A stretch of DNA of 9,145 nt, from NCBI GenBank assembly GCA_945983195.1, contig CAMFSS010000067.1, forward strand, positions 1 to 9,145, given 5' to 3'. The notes beneath the pieces are model-generated. The model was not told where the DNA came from. It worked only from the letters and a program-made list of their open reading frames with translations, and made no database searches. This DNA is from an uncultured Prevotellaceae bacterium (GTDB lineage Bacteria; Bacteroidota; Bacteroidia; Bacteroidales; Muribaculaceae). Position 1 is the first letter of the stretch. Every line of letters starts with the position of its first letter. This document shows, one piece after another, positions 1 through 6,344 of the stretch. Both the position numbers and the translations under genes were made by a program.

Positions 1-941
1 GAAACCGTGTGTATGTTGACTTCGACGAGCTGTCGCCGCACCTCTCGAATGCGCGGCTAGCCACTGAGGACGCACGCTTTGAGTCGCACTCGGGAATAGA
101 CCTGAAGGCACTTGCGCGTGCCGTGATAAAGCGTGGAATATTCATGCAGAAGAATGCCGGAGGAGGCAGCACCATCACGCAGCAGCTTGCCAAGCAGCTC
201 TACTCGCCGGAGTCGTCGGGAATGCTTGAGCGCATGCTGCAAAAGCCTATAGAGTGGATGATTGCGGTGAAACTGGAACGCTACTACACGAAGGACGAGA
301 TTATCAAGATGTACTTCAACCAGTTTGACTTCCTCAACAATGCCGTGGGAATAAAGACTGCCGCATTCGTGTACTTCGGCAAAGAGCCTAAGGACCTAAC
401 CATCACCGAAGCCGCCACATTGGTGGGAATGGCGAAGAATCCGTCGTACTTCAATCCGGTGCGCTACAATGAGCGTACACGAGGCCGCCGCAACGTGGTG
501 CTTGAGCAGATGCGGAAAGCCGACATGATCAGCGATGAGGAGCTGGAAATGCTACAGAAAGAGCCACTCACGCTGCATTTCCACCGTGTTGACCACAAGG
601 AGGGACTTGCACCATACTTCCGCGAGGAGCTGCGCCGAATGCTCACGGCGAAGCGACCCATTCGCAGCGACTATCCGAGCTGGGGACATCAGCAATTTGT
701 CGACGACTCAATAGCGTGGGCAAGCAATCCGCTCTACGGCTGGTGTGAAAAGAACCCCAAGCCCGATGGCACGCACTACAACATCTACACCGACGGTCTG
801 AAAATCTACACCACAATAGATGCACGAATGCAGCGATATGCAGAGCAGGCTGTGCACGACCACCTCGGCTTGAATCTGCAAAAGAAATTCTTCAAGGAGA
901 AAGGCGGTGCACGAAACCCCTATTCGTCGAACCTCGAGTAA
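1..941 (+). CDS. mrcA: Class A penicillin-binding protein, glycosyltransferase (GT51) part; 5'-partial, ends at a premature in-frame TAA
   Basis: Class A PBPs polymerise lipid II into glycan strands (GT51 domain) and cross-link the peptides (transpeptidase domain) at the outer face of the inner membrane. The reading frame (phase from base 3) is open through the left edge. The GTG at 9 is unlikely to be the start, because it sits inside the conserved RVxVxxDELSP lead-in and the membrane anchor must lie upstream. Counting from that GTG, residues 20-31 (EDARFESHSGID) are GT51 motif 1 with catalytic Glu20, residues 51-64 (GGGSTITQQLAKQL) are motif 2, and residues 90-124 contain the KDEIIKMYFN and YFGK motifs. 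Residues about 266-285 (YTTIDARMQRYAEQAV) are already the start of the transpeptidase domain. The frame ends at TAA 939-941, long before a normal class A PBP end, and the rest of the protein continues in the same frame from 981. The gene is therefore a split or inactivated PBP1A-type gene. The symbol is by family only; orthology to E. coli mrcA is not claimed. Confidence 0.9.
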   Translation, partial: NRVYVDFDELSPHLSNARLATEDARFESHSGIDLKALARAVIKRGIFMQKNAGGGSTITQQLAKQLYSPESSGMLERMLQKPIEWMIAVKLERYYTKDEIIKMYFNQFDFLNNAVGIKTAAFVYFGKEPKDLTITEAATLVGMAKNPSYFNPVRYNERTRGRRNVVLEQMRKADMISDEELEMLQKEPLTLHFHRVDHKEGLAPYFREELRRMLTAKRPIRSDYPSWGHQQFVDDSIAWASNPLYGWCEKNPKPDGTHYNIYTDGLKIYTTIDARMQRYAEQAVHDHLGLNLQKKFFKEKGGARNPYSSNLE

Positions 942-956
942 TTCCCGTATGAGTAG
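939..956 (+). other. Two in-frame stop codons (TAA, TAG) interrupting the PBP gene
   Basis: The reading frame of the PBP runs unshifted from the left edge to 2153 except for TAA at 939-941 and TAG at 954-956, only 15 bases apart. Read through, the join is NLE-stop-FPYE-stop-LNARIKKAVRQSERYR. QSERYR and the residues after it belong to the same Bacteroidota PBP1A insert as the NPYSSNL before it. No insertion, deletion or frameshift is needed; one substitution at each stop would restore a full-length frame, for example CAA to TAA and CAG to TAG. Real nonsense mutations, local assembly or base error, or a genuinely split gene are all possible. Confidence 0.85.
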
Positions 957-980
957 CTAAATGCGCGAATCAAGAAAGCC

Positions 981-2153
981 GTGCGCCAGAGTGAGCGTTA
1001 CCGCGTGCTGAAAATTGCAGGACTGAGCGATGAGGAGATATTCGACAACTTTAAGGAGAAGCGCGAAATGCACGTGTTCTCCTACGATGGCGGAATCGAC
1101 ACAGTGATGTCACCAATGGACTCGCTGCTCTACACCAAGTCGTATCTGCGCACGGGAATGATGTCGATGGACCCCGTGACGGGGCATGTGAAAGCCTATG
1201 TTGGTGGACCGAGCTTCCGCTATTTCCAGTATGACATGGTAAGCAGCGGCCGCCGCCAAATCGGATCGACAATAAAGCCATTCCTCTATACATACGCTAT
1301 GGAGGAGGGGTATACGCCCTGCGACGAGATGCTCAATGCGCAACCGGTGCTCTACGACGAGTCGGGACGCGAATGGAAGCCTCGCAACACCGGCAAGGCA
1401 CGTGTTGGCGAAATGGTTACATTGCGCTGGGCACTCACCAACTCAAACAACTGGATATCGGCACGACTCATGGACGCGCTCTCACCGGCACAGCTTGTGC
1501 GCAACATGCACAACTTCGGAATCACCAACAAGCTCGATGCGGTGAAGTCGCTCTGCCTCGGACCGTGCGACGTGTCGGTGAAGGAGATGGTAACGGCATA
1601 TTCGGCGTTTGCCAACAAGGGAATGCGCGTAGACCCGATGTTTGTGACACGCATCACCGACAACCAGGGCAATGTGATTGCCGAATTTGCACCGCAGCAC
1701 ACGGAATGCATAAGTGAGGACGCTTACTATAAAATACTTTCGATTCTACTCAATGTGGTGGATTCGGGTACGGGTAGCCGCCTGCGCCCCGCGCCTTACG
1801 CGAGCACGGCGCAGATGGTCGGCAAGAGCGGTACGACCCACGACAATTCCGCCGGCTGGTGCATGGGCTTCACACCGCAGCTCGTGACAGGCGTATGGGT
1901 AGGTGGTGACGAGCGTTACATACACTTCAACACGATGGCAAACGGACAAGGAGCTGAAATGGCACTCCCGATTTTCGGACTCTACATAAAGAAAGTGTTC
2001 GACGATTCCAAATTGCCATATTCGCAGACAGCAACATTTGAATTCCCAGACTCAATCGACGTGTGCCACAAGGAATATCTTGGAGGCGTTCCTGTGGATA
2101 TTGATGCAGCGGGCAACACCCCTGAGGAATCAATCGACGGAGTATTCGACTGA
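981..2153 (+). CDS. mrcA: Class A penicillin-binding protein, transpeptidase part (C-terminal portion of the interrupted gene)
   Basis: This 390-residue frame holds the catalytic DD-transpeptidase part of the same PBP1A-type protein. The acyl-enzyme serine is Ser96 in GSTIKP (SxxK, Lys99), followed by the SxN motif at 155-157 (SNN) and the KTG-type motif as KSGT at 282-285. MSMDP.TG.VKAYVGG at 61-76 and LGPCDVSVKEMVTAY at 193-207 are typical of Bacteroidota class A PBPs. The start given is the first in-frame GTG after the two stops; it has no convincing initiation context and lies inside a conserved helix (KKAVRQSERYR), so it is probably only a formal start. If translated alone, the product would lack a signal or membrane anchor and the first strand and helix of the transpeptidase fold, so a functional free-standing enzyme is doubtful. 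Stop at 2151-2153; recR begins 31 bp later. Confidence 0.88.
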   Translation: MRQSERYRVLKIAGLSDEEIFDNFKEKREMHVFSYDGGIDTVMSPMDSLLYTKSYLRTGMMSMDPVTGHVKAYVGGPSFRYFQYDMVSSGRRQIGSTIKPFLYTYAMEEGYTPCDEMLNAQPVLYDESGREWKPRNTGKARVGEMVTLRWALTNSNNWISARLMDALSPAQLVRNMHNFGITNKLDAVKSLCLGPCDVSVKEMVTAYSAFANKGMRVDPMFVTRITDNQGNVIAEFAPQHTECISEDAYYKILSILLNVVDSGTGSRLRPAPYASTAQMVGKSGTTHDNSAGWCMGFTPQLVTGVWVGGDERYIHFNTMANGQGAEMALPIFGLYIKKVFDDSKLPYSQTATFEFPDSIDVCHKEYLGGVPVDIDAAGNTPEESIDGVFD

Positions 2154-2184
2154 TTTTGTTCATAAACCAACCGCATAAACAACA

Positions 2185-2814
2185 ATGGAGAAGGAATTTG
2201 AATCGGGACTGCTTGAATCGGCTGTAAATGAGTTTGCCAAGCTGCCGGGCATCGGACGCAAGACAGCCCTGCGCTTGGTGCTCTATCTGCTGCGCCAGAG
2301 TGAGGACGTGGCAGTGCAATTCGGCGAGGCAATCATCAAGCTGAGCAAGGAGATTCGCTACTGCTCGGAGTGCCACAACATTTCGGAGCATGAACAGTGC
2401 CCCATTTGCTCCAATCCGCTCCGCGACAAGTCGACGATTTGCGTGGTGGAGAATGTGAAGGACGTGATGAGCATCGAGAACACACACCAGCACGGAGGAG
2501 TGTATCATGTGCTCGGCGGACTGATTTCGCCTATGGACGGTGTGGGACCGCAAGACATAGAGATTGACAGCCTTGTGGAGCGCGTGTCGGCCGGAGGTGT
2601 GAAGGAGGTGATTCTCGCACTTAGCGCCACAATGGAAGGCGACACCACAAATTTCTACATTTTCCGCCGGCTTGCGCCTTATCCGGATGTGAAAATCACA
2701 ATGCTCGCACGCGGCGTGAGTGTGGGCAATGAAATTGAATATACCGACGAGCTAACACTCGGGCGTTCAATCATCAACCGCACACTCTTCTCCGACTCAT
2801 TTCAAAAGCAATAA
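2185..2814 (+). CDS. recR: Recombination mediator protein RecR
   Basis: RecR is a cytoplasmic ring-forming DNA-binding protein that works with RecO (and RecF) to load RecA on SSB-coated gaps. At 209 residues it has the usual family length and all domains in order: a helix-hairpin-helix at about 13-30 (LPGIGRKTALRL), a four-cysteine zinc finger at Cys60, Cys63, Cys72 and Cys75, a Toprim domain at about 84-180 beginning ICVVEN with the ALSATMEGD stretch at 145-153, and the C-terminal GVSVGNEIEYTDELTLGRS signature at 177-195. The ATG at 2185 is preceded by an A-rich stretch (AAACAACA), as is usual for Bacteroidota starts, and gives the normal N-terminus just ahead of the hairpin. It lies 31 bp after the PBP frame and 45 bp before the receptor gene, so co-transcription with them is likely. 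No abnormal residue is visible. Confidence 0.97.
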   Translation: MEKEFESGLLESAVNEFAKLPGIGRKTALRLVLYLLRQSEDVAVQFGEAIIKLSKEIRYCSECHNISEHEQCPICSNPLRDKSTICVVENVKDVMSIENTHQHGGVYHVLGGLISPMDGVGPQDIEIDSLVERVSAGGVKEVILALSATMEGDTTNFYIFRRLAPYPDVKITMLARGVSVGNEIEYTDELTLGRSIINRTLFSDSFQKQ

Positions 2815-2859
2815 AATGCACACTTCGGGCGTTATATAAGAGATTTACATTTTTACCCG

Positions 2860-5289
2860 ATGATTTCGTTTCTAAGAAATACACGCATTTTCCACATATT
2901 GTGCACCGTGATGCTGCTGTTCACGGCTCTTGATGCATACGCCCAGGTGAAACTGAGCGGCAAGGTGACCGACGAGAACGGAAGCCCCATAGAGTTTGCA
3001 TCGGTGCGAATAGACGGAACGGTGCTCGGCACCAACACCGACACCAAGGGCGACTATGCACTCTCGGTGCCTGCACGCGACACGGTGATGGTGGTGTTCA
3101 GTTGCATCGGTTACAGCGATGTGCGCCGCAGGCTGATTTCACCCAAGGGAGCGATGACGCTCAATGCCAAACTCTATGCAAAGACCGAACAGCTCAACGA
3201 CCTTGTGGTGACTGAGTTCAAGAAGCAGACCAACCAGATGCAAGGCATCGACGTGTCGAAAATCAACCTTACACCAGACGCTGCCGGAGGCGGTGTGGAG
3301 GCGGTGATTACCACTATGGCAGGCGTAAGCTCAAAGAATGAGATGAGTTCGCAATATATGGTGCGTGGCGGCAGCTACGATGAGAACAGCGTGTACATCA
3401 ATGGAATAGAGATTTACCGACCGCAGCTTATCAGTTCGGGCCAGCAGGAGGGGCTTAGTATCATCAATCCCGACCTTGTGGGAAGCGTGAACTTCTCAAC
3501 GGGCGGTTTCGGTGCCGAGTATGGCGACCGCATGTCGTCGGTTCTCGACATCACCTATCGCGAGCCCGAATCGCTTGAAGGGGCAGTGTCGGGAAGCCTT
3601 TTAGGCGGTACGGCAGCTTTCGGGCAAGGCTCAAAGCGGTTTTCACAGCTGCACGGATTCCGCTATAAGCGCAACTCCTCGCTCCTCGGCTCGCTTGAAA
3701 CCAAAGGAGAATATGACCCGCAATATTTCGACTATCAGACATACTTGAATTTCAATATTAGCAGCAGCTGGAAGGCTTCATTCCTTGGCAACATATCCAT
3801 CAATGACTACCGCTTCACTCCCGAAACGCGTGAAACGAGTTTCGGAACGTCGACCAACGCCAAGCAATTCAAGGTGTATTTCGACGGTATGGAGAAGGAT
3901 AAGTTTGAAACCTACTTTGGTGCTTTGGCACTCAACTACAAGCACTCCCGAAGCTCCAATTTCACGCTGCTTGCATCGGGTTATCTCACAAATGAGCTTG
4001 TGGGATATGACATACACGGTGAATACTGGCTTGATGAAGCCGGAACGAATGCCGGAGCAGGTGGTGAAAGCATAGGAGGTGAGCTTGGTGTGGGAAAATA
4101 CCATGAACACGCCCGTAACCGCCTAAAGGCAAGCGTATTCTCGATTGCACTGAACGGCAACACGGCATATCGCAACAATAATTTCTCCTACGGAGTGAAC
4201 TTCAAGCATGAGTCGATTTACGACCGCGCACGCGAGTGGGAGCAGCGCGACTCGGCAGGCTACTCGCTACCACACACAGGCACAGGAGTAAACATGGTGT
4301 ACAACCTCACTTCAAAGCACGACATATCGAGCAACCGCTTTTCGGCATTTGTGCTCGACAGCTACAAGCTGTTTTCAGATGCAGGAATGTTCACGGTGAA
4401 TGCCGGTGTGCGAGCAAGCTATTGGGATTTCAACAAGGAGTTTATCGTGAGCCCGCGAGCAAGTGTTGGCTTCGTGCCCAAGCGGAATGAGAAATTTGCC
4501 TTCAGAGCAGCTACAGGACTGTACTATCAGGCGCCATTCTACAAGGAATATCGCAAGGAGGTGACTGACGAAATAGGAAATACCAACATCGTGCTCAACA
4601 CCGACATCAAGTCGCAGCGAAGCCTTCACTTCATTCTCGGAGGCGACTACACATTCCGTTCACTCAACCGCCCCTTCAAGCTCACCGCCGAGCTTTATTA
4701 CAAAAATCTGTCGAACCTCATACCCTATGAGATTGACAATCTGAAGATGGTGTATTCGGGAATAAACAGCTCAAAAGGCTATGTGTCGGGTATTGATTTC
4801 AAGTTTTTCGGGCAGTTTGTAGAGGGAACCGACTCATGGCTCAGTTTCTCGCTGATGAAGACGCAGGAGGAGCTGAACGGCGTGAAAGTGCCCCGACCTA
4901 CCGACCAACGTTACAGTGTGGCACTGTTCTTCACCGACTATTTCCCGAAATTCCCGAAGATGAAATTTAGCCTCAAAGCGATATTTTCCGACGGACTTCC
5001 CACTACATCACCACGCACCACACGCGATGTGTCGTACTTCCGCGCACCGGCCTACAAGCGCGTAGATGCCGGAGTGTCGTACCAGATCGTGGGCGGCAGC
5101 AGCACGAAGCCATCGAATTTCCTGCGCCACTTCAAGAGTGTGTGGATTGGACTTGACTGCTTCAACCTCTTCGACATATCGAATGTGAGCAGCTACTACT
5201 GGGTGACTGATGTGAACGACATACAATATGCCGTTCCCAACTATCTGACACGCCGCCAGATTAATGTGCGACTGTCGGTGAACTTCTAA
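2860..5289 (+). CDS. TonB-dependent outer-membrane receptor with N-terminal carboxypeptidase-regulatory-like domain, substrate unknown
   Basis: The product is an outer-membrane active transporter energised by TonB-ExbBD. Residues 1-28 are a signal peptide (basic NTR, hydrophobic FHILCTVMLLF, cleavage after AYA before Gln29). Residues about 31-110 are a CarboxypepD_reg-like beta-sandwich (LSGKVTDENGSPIEFASVRI, then GDYALSVP). Residues about 112-235 form the plug, with YMVRGGSYDENSVYINGIEIY, and GGFGAEYGDRMSSVLDI leading into the barrel. The remainder is a beta-barrel rich in alternating aromatic strands and ends with a C-terminal Phe (VRLSVNF), the usual outer-membrane insertion signal. At 809 residues it is shorter than SusC proteins (about 1000), and neither a SusD-like lipoprotein nor a siderophore or vitamin gene is beside it, so the ligand cannot be named. 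The ATG at 2860 is chosen because it gives the complete signal peptide. The gene is convergent with the downstream phosphatase gene, 26 bp apart. Confidence 0.95.
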   Translation: MISFLRNTRIFHILCTVMLLFTALDAYAQVKLSGKVTDENGSPIEFASVRIDGTVLGTNTDTKGDYALSVPARDTVMVVFSCIGYSDVRRRLISPKGAMTLNAKLYAKTEQLNDLVVTEFKKQTNQMQGIDVSKINLTPDAAGGGVEAVITTMAGVSSKNEMSSQYMVRGGSYDENSVYINGIEIYRPQLISSGQQEGLSIINPDLVGSVNFSTGGFGAEYGDRMSSVLDITYREPESLEGAVSGSLLGGTAAFGQGSKRFSQLHGFRYKRNSSLLGSLETKGEYDPQYFDYQTYLNFNISSSWKASFLGNISINDYRFTPETRETSFGTSTNAKQFKVYFDGMEKDKFETYFGALALNYKHSRSSNFTLLASGYLTNELVGYDIHGEYWLDEAGTNAGAGGESIGGELGVGKYHEHARNRLKASVFSIALNGNTAYRNNNFSYGVNFKHESIYDRAREWEQRDSAGYSLPHTGTGVNMVYNLTSKHDISSNRFSAFVLDSYKLFSDAGMFTVNAGVRASYWDFNKEFIVSPRASVGFVPKRNEKFAFRAATGLYYQAPFYKEYRKEVTDEIGNTNIVLNTDIKSQRSLHFILGGDYTFRSLNRPFKLTAELYYKNLSNLIPYEIDNLKMVYSGINSSKGYVSGIDFKFFGQFVEGTDSWLSFSLMKTQEELNGVKVPRPTDQRYSVALFFTDYFPKFPKMKFSLKAIFSDGLPTTSPRTTRDVSYFRAPAYKRVDAGVSYQIVGGSSTKPSNFLRHFKSVWIGLDCFNLFDISNVSSYYWVTDVNDIQYAVPNYLTRRQINVRLSVNF

Positions 5290-5315
5290 ACAAAGAAAAC
5301 ATTGATTTTCAAGCC

Positions 5316-6059
5316 TCAGGAGGCAAATTCCGTGTCGTTCATAAGGCGGGAGCGCAGGCGGTCGGCTATGCGGTTGTAATCCTTTGAGCCAATGAAATCC
5401 ATAATTATCTCAGCGTGCTGGCGATTGTGCATATCGCTGCCGAGGAAGTCGATGCAGTCATGCTCAAGCAGCCACTGAGCAGTATCTTTAGCCCTTCCAC
5501 CGAAGTATCCGGTGAACGAGAGCAAATTAATCTGGAACAGCACGCCGGCATTGTGAAGCTGTGTGTAACGCTCGCGGTGGCGGCCATAGTAGTCGTAACG
5601 CTCAGGGTGAGCGAGGATAGGGTAGAAGTTCTTTAGCTGCAATTCATAAATCAATTCGTCCATACCGAGAATTTCCTGCTGGAATGCGTTTTCGAGCAGG
5701 AGATAGTTGCCGGGATAGGGCAGGAATCGGTTCTCCTTGAACTGGGCGAGCGAGAACTCGTCGATGCGGTACTCAGCCGACAGATCGATTTTCATGTTCA
5801 TTCCCTTTTCAGCCACAGCCCGGCAAAGCTTTTCGTGTGCAGGACGAAGCGTTTCGGGAGTATTCTCGAAAGTAGCCTTTGTGACGTGTGAAGTGGCGAT
5901 AATGTGGTCGATACCCATCTCCTGCTGCAATGCGAGCAGCTCAAGAGATGTGTCGACATCGGGCGAGCCGTGGTCGACCCCCGGTAGGAGGTGGCAATGC
6001 ACGTCGGTGTGGTAGAAAAGTTTGGTTTCTTTAGGCTTCTTGCGGAATATATTGAACAT
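5316..6059 (-). CDS. CpsB/CapC-family PHP-type tyrosine-protein phosphatase
   Basis: Members are metal-dependent phosphatases of the PHP fold that dephosphorylate bacterial tyrosine kinases controlling capsule or exopolysaccharide export. The 247-residue protein is of normal length and cytoplasmic, with no signal peptide. Metal-site motifs are DVHCH (His21, His23), SHV with His58, the AEYRIDE stretch with Glu96, LAHPERY (His151, Arg154) and GSDMH (Asp209, His211). One feature is odd: the loop that in most members reads G(I/V/M)DDG reads GVDHG here, so the second Asp, which aligns with a metal ligand in CpsB, is His30. No kinase or polysaccharide gene is visible nearby, so a role in capsule control is a family inference. 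Its promoter lies at 6094-6123 and the gene diverges from the oadA-like gene. A weak GC palindrome, GCCTCAGGAGGC, overlaps its stop codon and is followed by T-rich sequence on this strand; it may help termination. Confidence 0.9.
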   Translation of the reverse strand: MFNIFRKKPKETKLFYHTDVHCHLLPGVDHGSPDVDTSLELLALQQEMGIDHIIATSHVTKATFENTPETLRPAHEKLCRAVAEKGMNMKIDLSAEYRIDEFSLAQFKENRFLPYPGNYLLLENAFQQEILGMDELIYELQLKNFYPILAHPERYDYYGRHRERYTQLHNAGVLFQINLLSFTGYFGGRAKDTAQWLLEHDCIDFLGSDMHNRQHAEIIMDFIGSKDYNRIADRLRSRLMNDTEFAS

Positions 6060-6086
6060 ATTTATATCGTATTTAGTGCGTAATTA

Positions 6087-6123
6087 TATTGCACAAAGGT
6101 AGTAAAAAATCCTGTATTTTCAG
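6087..6123 (-). promoter_or_regulatory. Bacteroidota-type promoter for the CpsB-like phosphatase gene
   Basis: On the minus strand TACCTTTG (6101 down to 6094) is an exact match to the Bacteroidota -7 consensus TAnnTTTG. Nineteen bases upstream lies CTG (6123 down to 6121), a two-of-three match to the -33 TTG element. Transcription would start near 6087 and give a 5' untranslated region of about 28 nt, within which GTGC and GCAC (6076-6079 and 6091-6094) could form a short stem. The call is by consensus only. Confidence 0.6.
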
Positions 6124-6136
6124 CCCATAGGCGTTG

Positions 6137-6202
6137 AAAATGGGGCATAAAGGGAGGAAAAATGGCGTAAAGCAGTGAAAAATTTCGTAATATGCCCAAA
6201 AA
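6137..6202. repeat. Phased A-tracts / degenerate 20-bp direct repeats in the divergent promoter region
   Basis: A-tracts begin at 6137 (AAAA), 6158, 6178 and 6198 (AAAAA each), that is with a spacing of 20-21 bases or about two helical turns. The second and third units are the clearest: GAAAAATGGCGTAA at 6157-6170 and GAAAAATTTCGTAA at 6177-6190, in exact 20-base register. The first unit (6136-6150) shares the GAAAA and C.TAA ends. The array lies just upstream of the oadA-like promoter and between the two divergent promoters. It could be a bent-DNA upstream element or a set of binding sites. Confidence 0.5.
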
Positions 6203-6221
6203 TTGTTACTTTTGCAAACTG
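6185..6221 (+). promoter_or_regulatory. Bacteroidota-type promoter for the oadA-like gene
   Basis: TACTTTTG at 6207-6214, followed by C, matches the -7 consensus TAnnTTTG exactly. With a 19-base spacer the -33 position falls on TCG (6185-6187, in TTTCG), a partial match to TTG. The start would be near 6221, giving an unusually long leader of about 124 nt before the ATG at 6345. It lies 103 bp or more from the divergent phosphatase promoter. Confidence 0.6.
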
Positions 6222-6245
6222 AAAATTAATGAAATTTGTTTTAGG

Positions 6246-6305
6246 TTACGAATAGTATGCCGAAGAGATGGCATACCCACAAGGCAAGTGGCAGAATTGT
6301 CGTAA
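6246..6305 (+). ncRNA. Structured 5' leader RNA of the oadA-like gene (possible three-way junction), class unknown
   Basis: Three nested or adjacent helices can be drawn by eye. P1 pairs TTACGA (6246-6251) with TCGTAA (6300-6305). P2 pairs GTATGCC (6255-6261) with GGCATAC (6270-6276), closing an 8-nt loop GAAGAGAT. P3 pairs CCAC (6277-6280) with GTGG (6288-6291), closing a 7-nt loop AAGGCAA. P2 and P3 abut with no unpaired base and could stack. Twelve bases beyond P1 an A/T-only stem (TTTTT 6320-6324, AAAAA 6329-6333) sits just before the ATG and could act on translation. I do not recognise it as a known riboswitch class. No energy calculation or covariation could be done, so chance pairing remains possible. 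Confidence 0.4.
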
Positions 6306-6344
6306 GGGAAAGTAATCTATTTTTGATTAAAAAACTGATAGAAT

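Noticed and set aside
9..11. GTG at 9 as the true start of the PBP
   Set aside because: The frame is open upstream to the edge, the residues before it continue the conserved pre-GT51 strand, and this start would remove the membrane anchor.
961..990. ATG at 961 as a restart codon for the second half of the PBP
   Set aside because: It is in a different reading frame from the transpeptidase part (961 versus 981 differ by 20), so it cannot start that protein.
1352..1711. Antisense and alternative-frame open frames over the transpeptidase region
   Set aside because: The plus-strand frame carries the SxN motif and a conserved Bacteroidota PBP block here; the others are shadows with low-complexity or basic compositions.
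1927..2553. A 208-codon open frame on the minus strand over the PBP end and recR
   Set aside because: It covers the antisense of recR, whose domains are complete, and its own translation has no recognisable domain; it is a shadow of codon bias.
5313..5324. GCCTCAGGAGGC palindrome at the end of the phosphatase gene as a full terminator
   Set aside because: The stem is at most 4-5 bp with a very small loop and overlaps the stop codon; the T-rich sequence after it on the minus strand is suggestive but too weak for a separate call.
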